Assembly (NCBI GenBank): GCA_016763755.1
Contig: JAESTD010000022.1
Coordinates: 1-41,083, forward strand
Length of the DNA stretch: 41,083 nt
Direction of reading: 5' to 3'
Source of the DNA: Mucilaginibacter sp.
Lineage (GTDB): Bacteria > Bacteroidota > Bacteroidia > Sphingobacteriales > Sphingobacteriaceae
Shown here in pieces: positions 38,501 through 41,083 of this stretch (positions within the stretch are counted from its first letter, which is position 1; each line of letters opens with the position of its first letter). The notes below the pieces were generated by a model. It saw only the letters and a list, made by a program, of their open reading frames with translations. It did not search any database and had not been told where the DNA came from. The translations under genes were made by a program, and so were the position numbers.

Positions 38501-41083
38501 ATGAAAACCTCTACCTTTTTTAGCAGATGGATAACTGTTTTGTTAATCCTGCTTTGTACCACTCTCAATGTATTTGCTCAGCGCAATTTTGCCACCACCC
38601 AGCAAAACGGCCGTAGCGATGTTTCGTGCCTGGGCTGCGTTGTAGACAATGCCGGTTTGGCTGTTGACGGCAACCTGCAAACCTATTCAACCCTAACAGT
38701 TGCAGTTGGTGTAGCAGCCTCAACCTACCAGGAATTGATTTTTCCCGGCCCGGCTAAAGTTGCAGCCAACACACCGGTAACAGTAAAGCTGGGTACCGGT
38801 GATAACCTGCTCGATCTTACTTTACTGGGTGGGGTAACTATACAAGCGTATAACGGCACCACGCCCGTAGGTGGCGCAATAGCGGCAGCCACATTGTTAA
38901 GTGCGCTAAGTAATAATAACCAGTTAGAATTGAGTATTACGCCAACCGCGCCTTACGATCGCGTGCGCATAACGCTTAACGGTGGCCTGGTGGGCTTACT
39001 CAGCAGTATCTATGTTTATGATGCCTTTTATACCGGCAACGCAAATGTTGCCTGTAACAATGCGTTTGACGAGTTACATGGCGTTTCATCAGCATTGCTT
39101 GGATTAGGTGTGAATGTTGGCGGTGTTGCCAATCCACAAAATGCCATTGATGGCAACATCAATACTGCATCCACACTAAATGCCGGTATTGCCGCCTTGG
39201 GTGCTTCTGCTCAACAAACTATTATTTATGAAAGATTATCAACTGTAGGCGATTCTGTAAGGCTTACCATGGCTTTGCCCCCTGCTTTATTGGATGTGGG
39301 TATATTGTCCAATATCTCAGTTTCCACATACAACGGTAACACCGATAATAACGATGCTGTTATTTTAAACTCATCACTGATCAACTTGCGCCTGCTTGAT
39401 CTTGCAGGCGGGCGGCAGCGTTTTACAATAACCTATGCACCAACAAAAACTTTTGATAGGGTACAATTGCGTCTTGGTGGCGGCATAGCCAGCCTGCTAT
39501 CCAGCTTGGATCTTTTCGAGGCCGAAAAATTAATACCTCGCCCCGTTATCAGGTTCAATAATGTTGCAACCGATAATGCCAATGTTTGTGCGGGCAGCCC
39601 GGTATCATTAACTGCTGTAGCAGTACCCAACACCACTTTTAAATGGTATACGCAGCCAACAGGCGGCACGGCGGTATTTACAGGCACAACATATTCCCCG
39701 GGCGTGCTTGCCGCCACTACCAGCTACTATGTTTCGGCCATGCGCAACGGCTGCACCGATGAATCAGAACGCGCTAAGGTTACCGTAACAGTTAATCCCA
39801 TCCCGGTTGCCCCGGTTATTATCAATAATAACTTAACGGTTTGTCCCGGCGGTACGGTAACCTTTACTGCAAACCCGGTAGCTGGTGTTACCGTAAAATG
39901 GTATGCAACTGCCACAAGCACAACCGTGCTTGCAACCGGTAACAGCTTTACAACTCCCGCCATTAATGCTACTACAACTTACTATGCAGAGGCTACTGCC
40001 GGCGGTACATGCCCAAGCCCAACACGCACAGTTGCCACGGCTACATTAAGCCCGCTGCCGGTGGTTCCCACTTTAACGGCAAACAATGTTACTATTTGCG
40101 ATGGCGATGTGGCTATACTATCTATAGCATCGCCGGTTGCGGGGCAAACTTATAACTGGTATACCACTGCAACAGCCGGTACGCCTGTATATACCGGCAT
40201 CAATTTTACTACGCCGGTTTTAAGTGCCAATGCAGTTTATTACGCCGCGGCGGTCAATAGTACAGGTTGCGAAAGTGCAACACGCGTACAGGCAAATGTT
40301 ACGGTATCACCTAAACCTATAAGCCCTGTGCTGGCTGCCAACGCGCAATCTATTACGGCAGGGCAAACAGCAACCATAAACGTAACCAATGCACAAACGG
40401 GCATTACGTACAGGTGGTATACATCTGCTAACGCAGCAACAGCGGTATTTACCGGTAATAGTTACACTACCCCTGCCTTATATACTAATACAACTTATTA
40501 TGTATCGGCATTTAATGCAGCTGGTTGCGAGTCGGTGGCCCGTACGGCAATTACCATTAATGTAACGATCAATAACAACTCGCCATGTACGTTTGCAAAC
40601 GTACAAACCGGCAATACCAATGGCTTGTGCGTAGGATGTTTTATCGAAAACGGAGCCCTGGCTGCAGATGCTGATACCACAACAGCATCAACTCTGCATG
40701 TGATTGCCGGTTTACTTGGTGCCTACCAGGAGCAAAACATGGTATTTCAACAACCCGGTTTTGCAGGCGATACCGTGAAACTTGTATTACAATCGCCGGT
40801 GGGCTTGGCCGATGTAAGTTTACTCGGCCAGATCTCGGTTGCTTTATACAATGGAACTACAGAGGTAAACAGGTACACGCTTGATAACAACCTTTTAACA
40901 CTTAGATTATTAGGATCGGGTAACCGTTACGCAGTCTACATCCCGGCAACTGCCGGTTATGACCGCGTGCAGGTACGCCTTAATGCAGGTGTTTTAGGCT
41001 TGCTTAGCGCACTTGATGTTTATTATGCAATTCAGCAATACCCTAAACCTGTATTTGCAAATGCCTCTCCGCAAATTTGCAGC
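38501..41083 (+). CDS. large secreted modular surface protein (Ig_7-type repeats), 5' part
   Basis: 861 codons without a stop, running off the right edge. Signal peptide MKTSTFFSRWITVLLILLCT..NVFAQ. Two related ~150-170-residue modules follow (about 36-185 and 186-355), then four Ig-like repeats of about 86 residues with the pattern KWYxxxxxxxxVxTGxxxTTPxLxxxTTYYVxA (Trp at 382, 467, 553, 639), typical of Ig_7 domains in Bacteroidota gliding and cell-surface proteins. Then a further ~160-residue module like the first two (C-x-x-C motif, TTxSTL, DRVQVRLNAG, LLSALDVY). Likely exported, perhaps by the type IX system through a C-terminal domain beyond the window (inference). Adhesion or matrix binding is the probable role. 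Confidence 0.88.
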   Translation, partial: MKTSTFFSRWITVLLILLCTTLNVFAQRNFATTQQNGRSDVSCLGCVVDNAGLAVDGNLQTYSTLTVAVGVAASTYQELIFPGPAKVAANTPVTVKLGTGDNLLDLTLLGGVTIQAYNGTTPVGGAIAAATLLSALSNNNQLELSITPTAPYDRVRITLNGGLVGLLSSIYVYDAFYTGNANVACNNAFDELHGVSSALLGLGVNVGGVANPQNAIDGNINTASTLNAGIAALGASAQQTIIYERLSTVGDSVRLTMALPPALLDVGILSNISVSTYNGNTDNNDAVILNSSLINLRLLDLAGGRQRFTITYAPTKTFDRVQLRLGGGIASLLSSLDLFEAEKLIPRPVIRFNNVATDNANVCAGSPVSLTAVAVPNTTFKWYTQPTGGTAVFTGTTYSPGVLAATTSYYVSAMRNGCTDESERAKVTVTVNPIPVAPVIINNNLTVCPGGTVTFTANPVAGVTVKWYATATSTTVLATGNSFTTPAINATTTYYAEATAGGTCPSPTRTVATATLSPLPVVPTLTANNVTICDGDVAILSIASPVAGQTYNWYTTATAGTPVYTGINFTTPVLSANAVYYAAAVNSTGCESATRVQANVTVSPKPISPVLAANAQSITAGQTATINVTNAQTGITYRWYTSANAATAVFTGNSYTTPALYTNTTYYVSAFNAAGCESVARTAITINVTINNNSPCTFANVQTGNTNGLCVGCFIENGALAADADTTTASTLHVIAGLLGAYQEQNMVFQQPGFAGDTVKLVLQSPVGLADVSLLGQISVALYNGTTEVNRYTLDNNLLTLRLLGSGNRYAVYIPATAGYDRVQVRLNAGVLGLLSALDVYYAIQQYPKPVFANASPQICS

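Noticed and set aside
39433-40680. Minus-strand frames inside the surface protein
   Set aside because: Val/Thr-rich shadows of the repetitive plus-strand gene, which is open for 861 codons.

Overview
The window looks like chromosomal DNA of a Bacteroidota bacterium, most likely Sphingobacteriaceae (Mucilaginibacter/Pedobacter-like). Reasons: a SusC/SusD pair with family glycoside hydrolases, promoters matching the Bacteroidota consensus (-33 TTTG / -7 TAnnTTTG) at several genes, Ig_7-type surface protein repeats, and L28, SurE and LpxB sequences of Bacteroidota type. The genus is inference; no database search was possible.

Layout. 1-117: start of rpmB (minus, cut by the window edge). 599-2500: acetyl-CoA synthetase acs, followed by a cloverleaf-like dispersed repeat and a terminator. 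2724-6055: acyltransferase-3 membrane protein, then surE, a small membrane protein and lpxB. 6131-6682: three very small minus-strand genes, two of them tandem paralogues. 6683-7449: AT-rich gene-free stretch with a striking palindrome array and an orphan terminator. 7450-10542: a CPA1 Na+/H+ antiporter and a GAF-histidine kinase.

10635-27878 is a rhamnoside-type polysaccharide utilisation locus (PUL). The minus-strand arm carries, in transcription order, a three-domain redox fusion (membrane desaturase/hydroxylase + Rieske + NqrF-like NADH reductase), a GH78-like enzyme and a GH106-like enzyme. The divergent plus-strand arm carries susC (with a single-base frameshift) and susD, followed by a minus-strand AraC regulator and a second plus-strand GH78 enzyme. 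SusC/SusD would import a rhamnose-containing glycoside, the secreted hydrolases would remove rhamnose, and the fusion enzyme may oxidise a lipid or hydrophobic aglycone part. That last role is inference.

27980-31753: tRNA-Ala(GGC), a pirin with a degenerate receiver-like partner, a double OmpA-domain protein, and an HxlR regulator divergent from a quinone-oxidoreductase-like enzyme through overlapping promoters. 31842-38243 (all minus): a STAND-type NTPase with a small partner, a LuxR-type response regulator and histidine kinase, two tandem paralogous multi-pass membrane proteins, and a proline-tailed small protein. A 23-bp hairpin covers one of the start codons there. 38501-41083: the 5' part of a large secreted modular surface protein that runs off the right edge.

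The strongest candidates for something undescribed are the desaturase-Rieske-NqrF fusion inside a rhamnosidase PUL, the tandem tiny paralogues with the nearby palindrome array, and the two-component cluster with duplicated membrane proteins.
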